DNA of 64,000 bases from Mesorhizobium sp. NZP2298. Its GTDB lineage: Bacteria > Pseudomonadota > Alphaproteobacteria > Rhizobiales > Rhizobiaceae. The position numbers were made by a program, and so were the translations under genes. Below, piece by piece: positions 7,978 to 16,432 of the stretch. The DNA is taken from NCBI RefSeq assembly GCF_013170825.1, contig NZ_CP033365.1:5034001-5098000 (forward strand), given 5' to 3'. The notes beneath the pieces were generated by a model, which was not told the origin of the DNA, made no database searches, and worked only from the letters and a program-made list of their open reading frames with translations. Within the stretch, counting starts at the first letter, position 1. Each line of letters starts with the position of its first letter.

Positions 7978-8144
7978 AGAACTCCCCCGGCGGGCCGTAG
8001 GCTGATCCCGCGCAGAACCTAGCCGCATTGCCTCGGCAGAGGCAACCAGTTGTCTGGGGGCACCCTTCAGGCCTGCGGAACGTAAGCAAGGCTGGCCCGT
8101 TTGCCTATCCAGAGTGAAAATCCCGACATCCCAGGAGATGCGAA

Positions 8145-8324
8145 ATGGTGAACAAGGATCAGGTCGCCGGCGTGGCCAAGCAGGTCAAGGGCTCGATCAA
8201 GCAAGCAGCCGGCAAGGCCACCGGCAACCGGCAGACCCAGGCCGAAGGCATGGCCGACAAGGTCGCGGGCAAGGTGCAGAAGGCCTATGGCGACATGAAG
8301 GACAAGGTCAGAAAGGCGTTCTGA
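8145..8324 (+). CDS. CsbD-family stress-response protein
   Basis: A 59-residue protein with the CsbD pattern MVNKDQVAGVAKQVKGSIKQ, then AAGKATGNRQTQAEG, and repeated K-V-Q-K motifs. It is highly charged with a predicted helical or disordered structure. CsbD proteins are stress-induced in many bacteria but have no defined biochemical role. The ribosome site is CAGGAGA before the ATG, and a strong terminator follows directly. It is probably a single-gene transcript under general stress control. Confidence 0.9.
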   Translation: MVNKDQVAGVAKQVKGSIKQAAGKATGNRQTQAEGMADKVAGKVQKAYGDMKDKVRKAF

Positions 8325-8346
8325 TTCCGCATCGGGAAGATCGGCA

Positions 8347-8372
8347 AAGGCGGCTGCCCGAGGCCGCCTTTT
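8347..8372 (+). terminator. Terminator of the CsbD gene
   Basis: Perfect 8-bp arms AAGGCGGC (8347-8354) and GCCGCCTT (8363-8370) are followed by a short T-run. It lies 22 bases after the CsbD stop and overlaps the 3' end of the convergent metallophosphoesterase gene. Confidence 0.8.
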
Positions 8373-9505
8373 CATGTGCTCCAGCCCTTGCTGAAAGCGT
8401 TGGTGAAAGCGATCTCGCCGTGGTCGTCGGTCGCCTCGCCCAGCACCACGTCCATGCCATCGCTGGTTACCCTGGCCAGAGCGAACCCTCCCATATAGGC
8501 AGCCTTCGGCTTGAACAGGTCGAGCCCGTCGCGACGGTAGATCAGCGAGGTTTCGTGCTGATGACCGTGGAAGATGGCAATGACATTGTAACCCTTCAGC
8601 GCCACCACCAGCGCCTGTCTGTCGGCCTCGCCCCACCAGTGCGGCGCACCGGCGCCGTCATCGTCATAGGTCCGCTTGGAGGGATCCCACCGCTCCGTCG
8701 AAAATGTGTCCCAGCCATAATGCTGGAACAGGATGACGGGACGGCCATCCGCCGCATAGGTCGCCAGATCCTGCTTGAGCCATGGCAGGCTGCTATCGGC
8801 GCCATGGCCGGTATCGCCGGCGAAGCGATGTGTCTGGACGAGATGCAGGCCGCCCCAATCCCATGAATAGCAGTCGGTCTCGACATCGTAGTCGGTGGCC
8901 GGCACGGGCGGCTTGAAGAACACGCCGGCACGATGGTTGACTTCAACATAGTCACGCAGTTCGCGCCGGTACCAGTCGACATGGTCCGGCGGGCCGTTCT
9001 GGTCGAGATCGTGGTTGCCGAGCCCGACATAGACCGGCATGTGGACGCGATCCAGGCCGACGCCTTGGCTGTAGCGCTGGCTGAATTGAAGCAGCTGCGT
9101 ACCCTCGCTCGGCTGGGTGATCTGGCCGCCGCCATCGTCGGTGATGTCACCGCCGATGACAAGGCCGAGCGGCATGCCGATCCGGCGGCCCGCTGAACGC
9201 AAGCGGGTGGCGACACCGTTGATCTCGGTCGGCCAGTCCTTGTCGCCGATGGCATTCAGTGCAGCGACGTTGCGCAGCAGCGCGGCGTCGGTCTTGCCTT
9301 CCTGCTGGCAGTTGGGGCTCAGGCCGCTTGCCATGCGGCAGGCATGGACATCGGCGATGAACAGGAAGGTGGCGTCGATGGGCTGGATGCGCTGCCCGGT
9401 CTGGCTGAACGCCGGACGTGAAAGCGCGCCAGCCGCGGCAAGACCGGCGGCCTGGGCCAGAAAGCCGCGTCGTGAAAGCAAAACAGGGGAATGGCGATTC
9501 ATCAT
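8372..9505 (-). CDS. Tat-exported metallophosphoesterase
   Basis: A 377-residue protein. The N-terminus has the twin-arginine motif LSRRGFLAQAAG and an Ala-rich stretch ending near ALSRPAFSQ, so it is exported folded. Calcineurin-like motifs appear in order: FIADVHA, GGDITDDGG, GLGNHDLD, FQHYGWD and IFHGHQHE. These supply the Asp, Asn and His ligands of the two-metal site. It likely cleaves phosphomonoesters or diesters in the periplasm. It overlaps the CsbD terminator and has no obvious operon partner. Confidence 0.88.
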   Translation of the reverse strand: MMNRHSPVLLSRRGFLAQAAGLAAAGALSRPAFSQTGQRIQPIDATFLFIADVHACRMASGLSPNCQQEGKTDAALLRNVAALNAIGDKDWPTEINGVATRLRSAGRRIGMPLGLVIGGDITDDGGGQITQPSEGTQLLQFSQRYSQGVGLDRVHMPVYVGLGNHDLDQNGPPDHVDWYRRELRDYVEVNHRAGVFFKPPVPATDYDVETDCYSWDWGGLHLVQTHRFAGDTGHGADSSLPWLKQDLATYAADGRPVILFQHYGWDTFSTERWDPSKRTYDDDGAGAPHWWGEADRQALVVALKGYNVIAIFHGHQHETSLIYRRDGLDLFKPKAAYMGGFALARVTSDGMDVVLGEATDDHGEIAFTNAFSKGWST

Positions 9506-9635
9506 GCCGGAATTTCAGCACAAGCGATGTCCGTCCGTCCAGTTTCGGCAATATCGCCACTGCCTTGACCATCGACATCGCAATCAACGTCTGCCACTTC
9601 TACCTGCGCTTGTATTTTCAAGAACAGGGGGCGTC

Positions 9636-10229
9636 ATGAAGAGCGCGCTTGTCGGCATGGCATTGGCGGTTCTGCTGCCTGCAAGTGTTGCGTTTGCCGG
9701 TCCATGCGTCGATGCGAAATCGGCCAAGAATGGCTTCATTCTGGCGAGGCCCGGTATCCAAAGCGAATTTCGGCCAGTGGCGGGCGGGATGATTTCCGTC
9801 GCCAATACTTACGAGTCGCAATCACCGCAGAAGCAGTTCCTGTTTGCCGGCCTGATCGAGGTTTTTCGTGACAGCGCCACCGGCCGGGTGGCAATGATCC
9901 CATTTTCCGACCTGCGAAAACTGTTTCCGCTGAAGACGGGAGCCAAGAGCACGATCGAGTTCGTCGAGCTGTCGCCTGACAAGCAGCCGAAGGCCACCAG
10001 GACGCTGACCCTGGTCGTCAAGGGCAAGGAAACCTTCAGCCTGGGCGACTGTAAGTACAACGTTCTGGCGGTCAAGGAGACCTTCAAGAACGGGAGTGGC
10101 GAGACGCTCGATGCGTTCACCGCGCTCTACTCACCCGACCTGCAAGCCGCTCTTGCCCGGCGCTATGATGAAGGGACCAGTGCGGAATCGGTCAACGGCT
10201 ACGAGACGATCAAACCGCTGGCCGAATAG
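9636..10229 (+). CDS. Secreted hypothetical protein
   Basis: A 197-residue protein with a clear Sec signal (MKSALVGMALAVLLPASVAFA, predicted cleavage before GPC). The mature part contains two Cys (GPCVD and GDCKY) that could form a disulfide. The strand-rich middle (KATRTLTLVVKGKETFSLGD) suggests a small beta domain. No named family is recognised. The ATG at 9636 follows a CAGGGGGCG ribosome site. Confidence 0.75.
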   Translation: MKSALVGMALAVLLPASVAFAGPCVDAKSAKNGFILARPGIQSEFRPVAGGMISVANTYESQSPQKQFLFAGLIEVFRDSATGRVAMIPFSDLRKLFPLKTGAKSTIEFVELSPDKQPKATRTLTLVVKGKETFSLGDCKYNVLAVKETFKNGSGETLDAFTALYSPDLQAALARRYDEGTSAESVNGYETIKPLAE

Positions 10230-10284
10230 GGGCCGGGCTGCCCGCGTTTATCGCGGCACCGGCCGCGAAGCGATCCAACCTGCC

Positions 10285-10974
10285 TTAGACGGCGCCATGC
10301 CGCCGCAGCACCCTGCGACGTCGCCTCTCGCCCCGAGACGGTGCGACTTGGGAGGCGCCGCGCTCCAAAGCCGCGAGGCAGTCGCGCAACGGGCCGGCGT
10401 CCTGCGCCGTCTTGGCCATCGACATGGCGCCGGAATAGGAGGCGATGGCAAGTGCGGCAAAATGCTGGGGATCGGTACCTTGTTCCCTGCCCTCCTGCTG
10501 GTCGGCACCGACCTTGTCGGCGATCGCCTGGCGCCATGCCGCAAAGATGCCGGCAAGGGCAGCGCGCAGATCGGGATCGGCAAGCGACAGTTCATGCGCC
10601 AGATTGTTGAGCGGGCAGCCGCGCACGAAACCCTGCTGGTCCAGTTCCGCCGCCACGGCCTCGAACACGGTCCGCACCCCGTCGCGCGCCGAAGCCGCCG
10701 TCTTGACCGGCGCGATCCATGTCTGCTCGACCGCCGCCGCCACGCGCTCCTCGATCACAGCCAGGGCAAGCGCCTTTTTGGTCGGGAAATGGTGATGCAA
10801 CGCGCCGCCGCTGACCCCTGCCGCCGCCATCAGGTCGCCCAGGCTGGAAGCGTGATAGCCGCGTGCCTGAAACGCGACCTCGGCCACATCGAGAACTTTC
10901 CTGCGCATCCCCTCTGGGTCGTTGACGCGTTTTCCAGGCCGTACGCCCGATCGGGTGGTCATCTCTGCTGACAT
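10285..10974 (-). CDS. TetR-family regulator, divergent from the NIPSNAP gene
   Basis: A 229-residue protein. The N-terminal helix-turn-helix lies at about residues 25-70 (FQARGYHASSLGDLMAAAG, then VSGGALHHHFPTKKALALAV). The C-terminal ligand domain includes GCPLNNLAHEL, as in the YcdC/AcrR-like subgroup with a TetR_C Cys-Pro-Leu motif. The tail is Arg-rich. It is divergent from a NIPSNAP gene across 82 bases that contain two copies of an AAACAG-N10-CTGTTT site, so it very likely represses that gene and itself. Effector unknown. Confidence 0.88.
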   Translation of the reverse strand: MSAEMTTRSGVRPGKRVNDPEGMRRKVLDVAEVAFQARGYHASSLGDLMAAAGVSGGALHHHFPTKKALALAVIEERVAAAVEQTWIAPVKTAASARDGVRTVFEAVAAELDQQGFVRGCPLNNLAHELSLADPDLRAALAGIFAAWRQAIADKVGADQQEGREQGTDPQHFAALAIASYSGAMSMAKTAQDAGPLRDCLAALERGASQVAPSRGERRRRRVLRRHGAV

Positions 10975-10991
10975 TACCGGACAATAGCATG

Positions 10992-11043
10992 TTGACAAAA
11001 CAGGACAACCGGTCTGTTTATAAACAGGACGATCACCCTGTTT
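10992..11043 (+). promoter_or_regulatory. Promoter with two tandem operator copies
   Basis: A consensus TTGACA (10992-10997) is followed at once by two 22-bp dyads of identical form, AAACAG-N10-CTGTTT, at 10998-11019 and 11022-11043. Their centres are 24 bases apart, a little over two helical turns. The first dyad fills the -35/-10 spacer of a rightward promoter toward the NIPSNAP gene and the second runs over the start region. This is the expected layout for TetR repression. Confidence 0.75.
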
Positions 11044-11056
11044 CTGGAGACTACCG

Positions 11057-11836
11057 ATGAATCCGCGCCTCGAACTTCCCATGAAGGTGCTCGCCTCGCC
11101 CGTCGTCGAGTTGAGGCAATACACATTGAAGCCAGGGCAGCGTGAAACGCTGATTGCCCTTTTCGACCGGGAGTTCATCGAGAGCCAGGAGGCGACTGGC
11201 ATGGTCATCATCGGCCAGTTTCGCGACCTGGACCGTGCCGACATGTTCGTCTGGCTGCGCGGTTTCGAAAGCATGGACACCCGCAAGGAGGCCCTGGCCA
11301 CCTTTTACGGCGGGCCGGTCTGGGCCGCGCACCGTGACGTGGCCAATGCGACGATGATCGATTCCGACGACGTGTTGCTGCTGAAGCCGGCATGGCCGGG
11401 CGCCGGGTTCGACCTCTCTGGAACGCAGCGCGCCGCCTGGGCCACGGGCGAAAAGCCAATTCAAAACAAACCGCTGGCTGGCATTGTTGTCATCCGGATT
11501 CATCATCTGCGGCCAGGCGTGGAGACCGACTTCGCCAGTCGCTTCAAGGCCGAGGCGGTACCCATGATGAACGCCTCCGGCGTCCGCCTCCTCGCCGCTT
11601 TTACCACGGAGCATGCCGAAAACAGCTTCCCGCGCCTGCCCGTGCGGGCGAGCGAAAACGTCTTTATTTCCGTTACCGGCTTCGACGCCGAGGCGCATGC
11701 CCGCCATGAAGCCGTCCTGGCCGCGTCGCCGAACTGGCGGGCCTTTTGGCAGGCAGCTGAGCTCGACCTGACCAAACCAACGGAGACTCTGCGGCTCTCG
11801 CCTACTTCGCGATCGTTGGTCGGGCCGAGCCTCTAG
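11057..11836 (+). CDS. NIPSNAP-family protein, two-domain
   Basis: A 259-residue cytosolic protein. The first NIPSNAP-type ferredoxin-like domain is at about residues 14-110 (VVELRQYTLKPGQRETLI, then FVWLRGFESMDTRKEAL and FYGGPVW). A second, weaker copy is at about 145-245. Family members resemble dimeric alpha-beta-barrel proteins and often accompany stress or xenobiotic genes; no reaction is established. It sits under a TetR-type double operator. Its stop shares the CTAG tetranucleotide with the convergent hydrolase stop. Confidence 0.85.
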   Translation: MNPRLELPMKVLASPVVELRQYTLKPGQRETLIALFDREFIESQEATGMVIIGQFRDLDRADMFVWLRGFESMDTRKEALATFYGGPVWAAHRDVANATMIDSDDVLLLKPAWPGAGFDLSGTQRAAWATGEKPIQNKPLAGIVVIRIHHLRPGVETDFASRFKAEAVPMMNASGVRLLAAFTTEHAENSFPRLPVRASENVFISVTGFDAEAHARHEAVLAASPNWRAFWQAAELDLTKPTETLRLSPTSRSLVGPSL

Positions 11837-12663
11837 GCTCCCAATGCCTCGATGATGGCCCCGGCAACGAAGGCCGGATCCTCCCAATGCGGGTTGTGGC
11901 CACACGCCTCGGCACGCACGAGTCTCGCCCCCGCTAGGCTGCGCAACAGCGCCTCCTGGTGCGCCTTGCCGAACAGCGGGTCGCACGCGCCGGCGATGAT
12001 CAGCGTTGGGGTCCGCACTGCCTGTGCCCCACTGGTCAGGTCGGCCGGGCATATCTCTTCCAGAATGGCGCGCCAGCGCGCCGCGGGCATCGCCGATGCG
12101 TCTTTCGCCAGGCCGGCTAAGAACGGCTGGGGCACATCGGGCCGGCAGGCATGCCACCAGTCATAGAACGGGTCGGCTGGCGATATCGGGTCACGTAGGG
12201 CCTGGACACCCGTAACGAGTGGATGGTCGTGTGCGAGATCGGGCTTCAGCGTGCCTGCCATGAGCACCAGCCCCCCTAGGAGTTCAGCGTATCGTGCAGC
12301 CAGAGCGATGGCCACCATGGCGCCCAGCGAATGGCCAACGACAACAGGCCGATCGAGTTGGAGATGCCGGATCAGCCCGGCAATATCATCGGCGAAGTCG
12401 GTAATGCCGCAACCCTTGCCCGCTGGCGACGCACCGTGGCCGCGCAGGTCGGGCATGATCAGCCGGCGGCCAGCCAGGTGCGGCGCCAGCAGCGAAAAGC
12501 TGCGGCTGGTGTCGGTGAAGCCATGCACCAGAACCAGCGCCGGCTCGGCGCCCGATATCTCGACATAGGCGATCTCGAGGCCGCCGGGATTGACGAATTG
12601 CTTGCGGCCGGCCCAGCCGTCCTGCTCCGCACCCGGTGTCGCCTTCAGGTCGACCGCCGTCAC
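11833..12663 (-). CDS. Alpha/beta hydrolase
   Basis: A 276-residue alpha/beta-hydrolase fold protein. Oxyanion region VHGFTDTSRSF, nucleophile elbow GHSLG, probable acid in AGACDPLFG and catalytic His in EACGHNPHW are all present in order. Its ATG overlaps the stop of the ChoX-like gene by four bases (ATGA), so it is translated with it. That pairing suggests hydrolysis of a choline-containing ester or related compound, but this is inference from context. Confidence 0.88.
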   Translation of the reverse strand: MTAVDLKATPGAEQDGWAGRKQFVNPGGLEIAYVEISGAEPALVLVHGFTDTSRSFSLLAPHLAGRRLIMPDLRGHGASPAGKGCGITDFADDIAGLIRHLQLDRPVVVGHSLGAMVAIALAARYAELLGGLVLMAGTLKPDLAHDHPLVTGVQALRDPISPADPFYDWWHACRPDVPQPFLAGLAKDASAMPAARWRAILEEICPADLTSGAQAVRTPTLIIAGACDPLFGKAHQEALLRSLAGARLVRAEACGHNPHWEDPAFVAGAIIEALGA

Positions 12664-13598
12664 AGGCCGAGCTTCTCCTTGACCGCGGCAAGGCCGGGCT
12701 TGCCGTCGAAGGTGGTGACGCCGGCGAGCCAGGTGTCGAGGCGGTCCTTGTTCAGCGTGATCGCCTTCAGTGCGCCGTCCTCCGGCTTCATGCCGTCATT
12801 GATCAGGTAGCCCATGCCGACATTCTCGAAATCGATGTCGAAGGCGAGATTTTTCAGGAACTGCGCGACGTTGGGACATTGCTGCAGATAGCCCTTGCGC
12901 ACCTGCGTCGTCACCGTCGCGGCACCGAAATTCGGGCCAAAGAACTTGTCCCCACCAGTCAGATATTTGAAATCGTACATCGTGTTCATCGGATGCGGAG
13001 CCCAGCCCTGAAAGACGATGAACTGCTTCTCCTTGATCTCATAGCCGACCTCCGAGAGCATGCCCGCTTCGCTCGATTCGACCACGTGCCAGCCGTCAAG
13101 GCCGAAGGCCGGATCGGCAATGGCGTCCATCATCAATTGATTGGATCCGGGTTCGATGCCGTACATTTTCTTGCCGAACTTGTCGGCGAATTTGTGCAGG
13201 TCGGAAACATCCTTGACCCCGCCCTCCCAGACATAAGTCGGTACGGCGAAGGTGTATTTGGCGCCGACGAGATTGACGCGGACATTCTCGATCGAGCCGT
13301 CCTTCTTGTAGGGCTCGTAATAGGTGACCATCGCAGGATCCCAGTAACCCAGGAACAGGTCGAGATCCCTGTTTTTCATGCCCTCGTAGATGACGTTGAT
13401 ACCGAGCACTTCGCTCTGCGACTGATAGCCGAGCGCTTGCAGCAGGACGTTGGCCACCCTTGTGGTGAAGGCGAGATCGTTCCAGCCAGGCTCGGCCATG
13501 CGAACCGTCTTGCACTCTTCTGCCTCTGCCGCCCGGGCCGCGTGAGACGCCAGCACCAAAGCGGCAAGGCACACGCCATTTGCAAGGATGCGCAACAT
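12660..13598 (-). CDS. Choline/betaine ABC transporter substrate-binding protein, ChoX-like
   Basis: A 312-residue periplasmic protein with a Sec signal ending ASHAARAAEA. The body matches the OpuAC/ProX type: EPGWNDLAFTTRVANVLLQALGY, VIYEGMKNRDLDLFLGYWDP, then YGIEPGSNQLMMD and QGWAPHPMN. Aromatic residues in these segments form the quaternary-ammonium cage in ChoX. No permease or ATPase gene is adjacent, so it is an orphan binding protein or works with a distant transporter. The divergent BetI-like regulator and an intervening dyad suggest choline-responsive control. Confidence 0.87.
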   Translation of the reverse strand: MLRILANGVCLAALVLASHAARAAEAEECKTVRMAEPGWNDLAFTTRVANVLLQALGYQSQSEVLGINVIYEGMKNRDLDLFLGYWDPAMVTYYEPYKKDGSIENVRVNLVGAKYTFAVPTYVWEGGVKDVSDLHKFADKFGKKMYGIEPGSNQLMMDAIADPAFGLDGWHVVESSEAGMLSEVGYEIKEKQFIVFQGWAPHPMNTMYDFKYLTGGDKFFGPNFGAATVTTQVRKGYLQQCPNVAQFLKNLAFDIDFENVGMGYLINDGMKPEDGALKAITLNKDRLDTWLAGVTTFDGKPGLAAVKEKLGL

Positions 13599-13620
13599 TC
13601 CGGTTCTCCTCTTGTCCTCA

Positions 13621-13658
13621 ATTGACCAATTGGTCTTTTTATTGTCCCGCTGGTCAAT
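13621..13658. promoter_or_regulatory. Candidate operator between choX-like gene and BetI-like regulator
   Basis: A perfect 12-bp palindrome GACCAATTGGTC (13624-13635) sits inside wider inverted arms ATTGACCA (13621-13628) and TGGTCAAT (13651-13658). Placement between two divergent genes fits a TetR/BetI-type operator controlling both. Confidence 0.6.
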
Positions 13659-13679
13659 AGTTGATCTAGACGGACGAAG

Positions 13680-14318
13680 ATGTCAACGTGGATTCGCAAT
13701 GCCTGGATCGAACCCGTGAAACTCAAGCGTCTCGGTGACATACGCCGCAAAGAGTTGCGGCAAGCCGCTTTCGCGGTGCTGGAGCGCGAAGGCATTGCCG
13801 GCGCGACCCTGGAAAAGGTTGCCGCCCATGCCGGCGCCTCCAAGGGCATCGTGCTGCACTATTTCCGCAACAAGCAGGAATTGTTCGAACATGCGATGCG
13901 GGAAGCCAACGCCGTGCTGCGCGACGCTGTGGTCGCCCGGCTTCGCCAGGCGCGCACGCCAAGGGAACGCCTCGATGCGGTGATCGATGGCAATTTCGAG
14001 GAGCATCTGTTCCAGCCATCGCTTTGCCATGCCTGGCTTTCGCTCTGCGCCGAGGTGCCGCGCGACGAAAAGCTGGCGCGTATCCAGAAGGTGCTTCACG
14101 CGCGCATGCGCTCGAACCTGTTGTCCGGTCTGCACGGCCTCACCTCGCCCAAAATTGCCGACGACATCGCGCTTGGCGTCACCGCGCTGATCGACGGGCT
14201 TTGGTTGCGGCTCGGCCTGGAGCCGGGCAGCGTGTCGCGCGAACAGGCTATCCGCCAGGTCAAGGATTTCGTCGCCGCGCGGCTGGCCATGCACCAGCCT
14301 GCGACCGTCAGCGCATAG
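13680..14318 (+). CDS. TetR-family regulator, BetI-like
   Basis: Up to 212 residues from the ATG at 13680; a GTG at 13716 (200 residues) is closer to the usual BetI length. The helix-turn-helix is TLEKVAAHAGASKGIVLHYF (about residues 44-63). The C-terminal domain (LCHAWLSLCAEVPRDEKLARI, about 116-136) follows the BetI_C pattern. BetI represses choline uptake and oxidation genes until choline is present. It is divergent from the ChoX-like gene, but no betA or betB is in the window, so its exact regulon is inferred. Confidence 0.82.
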   Translation: MSTWIRNAWIEPVKLKRLGDIRRKELRQAAFAVLEREGIAGATLEKVAAHAGASKGIVLHYFRNKQELFEHAMREANAVLRDAVVARLRQARTPRERLDAVIDGNFEEHLFQPSLCHAWLSLCAEVPRDEKLARIQKVLHARMRSNLLSGLHGLTSPKIADDIALGVTALIDGLWLRLGLEPGSVSREQAIRQVKDFVAARLAMHQPATVSA

Positions 14319-14372
14319 GCCGGCCCGGCCTCTGGGCAGGCCGGAATTCCATGCCAAGCGAAGGGCGCGCCG

Positions 14373-15431
14373 TCAGGGCGGCCAGCCGGTCGCGCGGTTG
14401 CGCCGCTCAAGGCCGGATTTCAGATTGCCGCCGGCGGCGGCGTGATCCTTCAGAAGCCTCGCCCATGCCGCCACCGCTGCCGCCCGTGTCAGGCGGGTCC
14501 TGGCGAAATCCTGCGCCTCCGCGGCTATCTCGGCCTCCAGTTTCGGATTGGCGCGCAGCCATTCTATGCGTTCGGCCAGATCGGACAGGTCGCGCGCCAC
14601 CGGGACATAGTGGCGAAACGGTTCGATATCGTCGAAGAACCACTCGCGCCACGGCCGATCCTGCAACAGCACGACCCGTTTGGTGTGGAGCAGCATCTTG
14701 AAGCGGCCACTGTAGCCCGCGCCCTCGACATCGATCATGTACCTGTAGGTAGCGACCTGGTCTTCCATTGTCTTGAAGGTCGCGGAATACCGATTGATGC
14801 TGGTGTTGTAGTTCGGCTCGGTGTCGTAGGCCTCAAGCAGATCCGGCCGCGCCTTTGCAATCTCGACTATCGCATGGCGAGCATGGTTCATGCAGCGTCC
14901 CGCCCAGAACAATCTGTCATCGCGCGGCGGCTCTTCCGAGGCGGCAGCCATCGCCCGCGTCTTCTGGTCGTAATCGTCGAACTTCGCGTCCGGCCAGCCA
15001 TCGAAAACGAAATCAGGCGCGGCCACCTCGCCATAGCCGTCGGCTTGAGAGAAGGCAAAGCGTGTGCGGAAATAACGATGCCTTCTGCGCGACGGCGTAT
15101 CGCCGAGCAGCATATAGAAGGGCGGCAGGCTTTGGACGCCCAGGGACGCCAATGCCTCGGCGATCAAGGTCAGGACCTGCACGTGCCGCTCAAGCCAGGC
15201 AGCGCGGGAGCGCACCTTGAGCGTCCCGCCTTCGAAACGGCAGTGTATCTCGCCGCGATTGAGCCCAGGCAGAAAGCGCCTGCCAACCTCGACGACGTCG
15301 ACAGCCATGGGAAGCGCTTTCGGTCCGTTCTTGAGTGGTGCCATTTTCAAAAGACGCTCGTCGCGGCTCGTTTCGATCAACGCGGCTATCCCGTTGGCGC
15401 GGCGGATGCAAGGGGCAGACAATCCCGGCAT
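14373..15431 (-). CDS. Glycosyltransferase, GT90/CAP10-like
   Basis: About 352 residues from an ATG at 15431 preceded by AGGTG; an ATG near 15340 is an alternative. The C-terminal part shows the CAP10/GT90 pattern: NRYSATFKTMEDQVATYRYM, then DVEGAGYSGRFKMLL and VVLLQDRPWREWFFDDIEP, followed by DLSDLAERIEWLRANP. These segments hold the sugar-nucleotide binding residues in LPS- and capsule-type xylosyl- or glucosyltransferases. No membrane segments are visible. It probably decorates a surface polysaccharide and stands alone, convergent with the BetI-like gene. Confidence 0.78.
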   Translation of the reverse strand: MPGLSAPCIRRANGIAALIETSRDERLLKMAPLKNGPKALPMAVDVVEVGRRFLPGLNRGEIHCRFEGGTLKVRSRAAWLERHVQVLTLIAEALASLGVQSLPPFYMLLGDTPSRRRHRYFRTRFAFSQADGYGEVAAPDFVFDGWPDAKFDDYDQKTRAMAAASEEPPRDDRLFWAGRCMNHARHAIVEIAKARPDLLEAYDTEPNYNTSINRYSATFKTMEDQVATYRYMIDVEGAGYSGRFKMLLHTKRVVLLQDRPWREWFFDDIEPFRHYVPVARDLSDLAERIEWLRANPKLEAEIAAEAQDFARTRLTRAAAVAAWARLLKDHAAAGGNLKSGLERRNRATGWPP

Positions 15432-15530
15432 CGGCACCTGACGAAGTTCATACCGTGGGATAGGCCCGCGGCTTGACCCGGGCCGCGACCATGCGGTGCT
15501 CTGGCCCGACCCAAAACTTCGGAGCGCCAA

Positions 15531-16304
15531 ATGAGGCTTCAAGACAAGCGTGCGCTGGTGACCGGCGGCTCGGACGGCATCGGCCTGGCAATCTCCGAGG
15601 CGTTCCTGCGCGAAGGAGCCGATGTCCTGATCGTCGGCCGCGACGCCGGCAAGCTCGAAGCCGCGCGCGACAAACTGGCCGCGGCCGGCCCAGGCGCAAC
15701 CGTGGAGACATTGTCGGCCGACCTTGCCACAAGCCCCGGCATCGCAGCGGTTGCCGAACACGTGAAAGCTTCCGGCCGGCCGCTCGACGCTCTCGTCAAC
15801 AATGCCGGTGTGGCCTATCTCGTGCCATTCGAGACCGTCAGCGAGGCGCAATTCCAGCACTCCTTCGCGCTCAATGTGACAGCCGCTTTCTTCCTCACCC
15901 AGGGACTGCTGCGGCATTTCGGTGCTGGCGCCTCCGTCATCAACATCTCCTCCTATTTCGCCAACAAGATGATCCCGAAGCGGCCGTCCAGCCTCTACTC
16001 CCTGTCCAAGGGCGCGTTGAACTCGCTGACCAAATCGCTTGCCTTCGAGCTCGGCCCGCGCGGCATCCGCGTCAACGCCATCACGCCCGGCACGGTCAAC
16101 ACAGCCATGCGCCGCAAGACCATCGACAACCTGCCAGCCGCGGCAAAGGCGGAACTGGCTGCCTATGTCGAACGCAGCTATCCGTTGGGCCGCATCGGCC
16201 GGCCCGAGGACCTTGCCGGGATGGCGGTATATCTCGCCAGCGACGAGGCTGGGTGGACCAGCGGTGGGGTCTTCCCGGTGGATGGAGGCTATACGGCGGG
16301 ATGA
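15531..16304 (+). CDS. Short-chain dehydrogenase/reductase
   Basis: A 257-residue classical SDR. The cofactor motif GGSDGIG (about 13-19), NNAG (about 88-91), catalytic Ser in INISSYF and the YSLSK motif (Tyr-x3-Lys) are all in order. The C-terminal [20 protein letters not shown] is family-typical. It oxidises or reduces an alcohol or ketone with NAD(P); an Arg after the Gly motif (VGRDAGK) hints at NADP preference. It lies upstream of fumC on the same strand, but the 128-base gap makes co-transcription uncertain. Confidence 0.92.
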   Translation: MRLQDKRALVTGGSDGIGLAISEAFLREGADVLIVGRDAGKLEAARDKLAAAGPGATVETLSADLATSPGIAAVAEHVKASGRPLDALVNNAGVAYLVPFETVSEAQFQHSFALNVTAAFFLTQGLLRHFGAGASVINISSYFANKMIPKRPSSLYSLSKGALNSLTKSLAFELGPRGIRVNAITPGTVNTAMRRKTIDNLPAAAKAELAAYVERSYPLGRIGRPEDLAGMAVYLASDEAGWTSGGVFPVDGGYTAG

Positions 16305-16432
16305 GGCCACACGGAGAAAGGAGAAGCGCCCATCTTCAACCGATTTGCATTCGCACCACCCGCAATCTCCGCTTGAAGGCCATTGTGCAACGCGATACGC
16401 CGTTGCCCAAATCGACAGACCGGAGACTTGCC

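Noticed and set aside
15473..16432. N-terminal extension of the fumarase frame
   Set aside because: It overlaps a well-defined SDR in another frame and lacks homology-like features; a GTG with ribosome site at 16433 gives the normal fumarase length.
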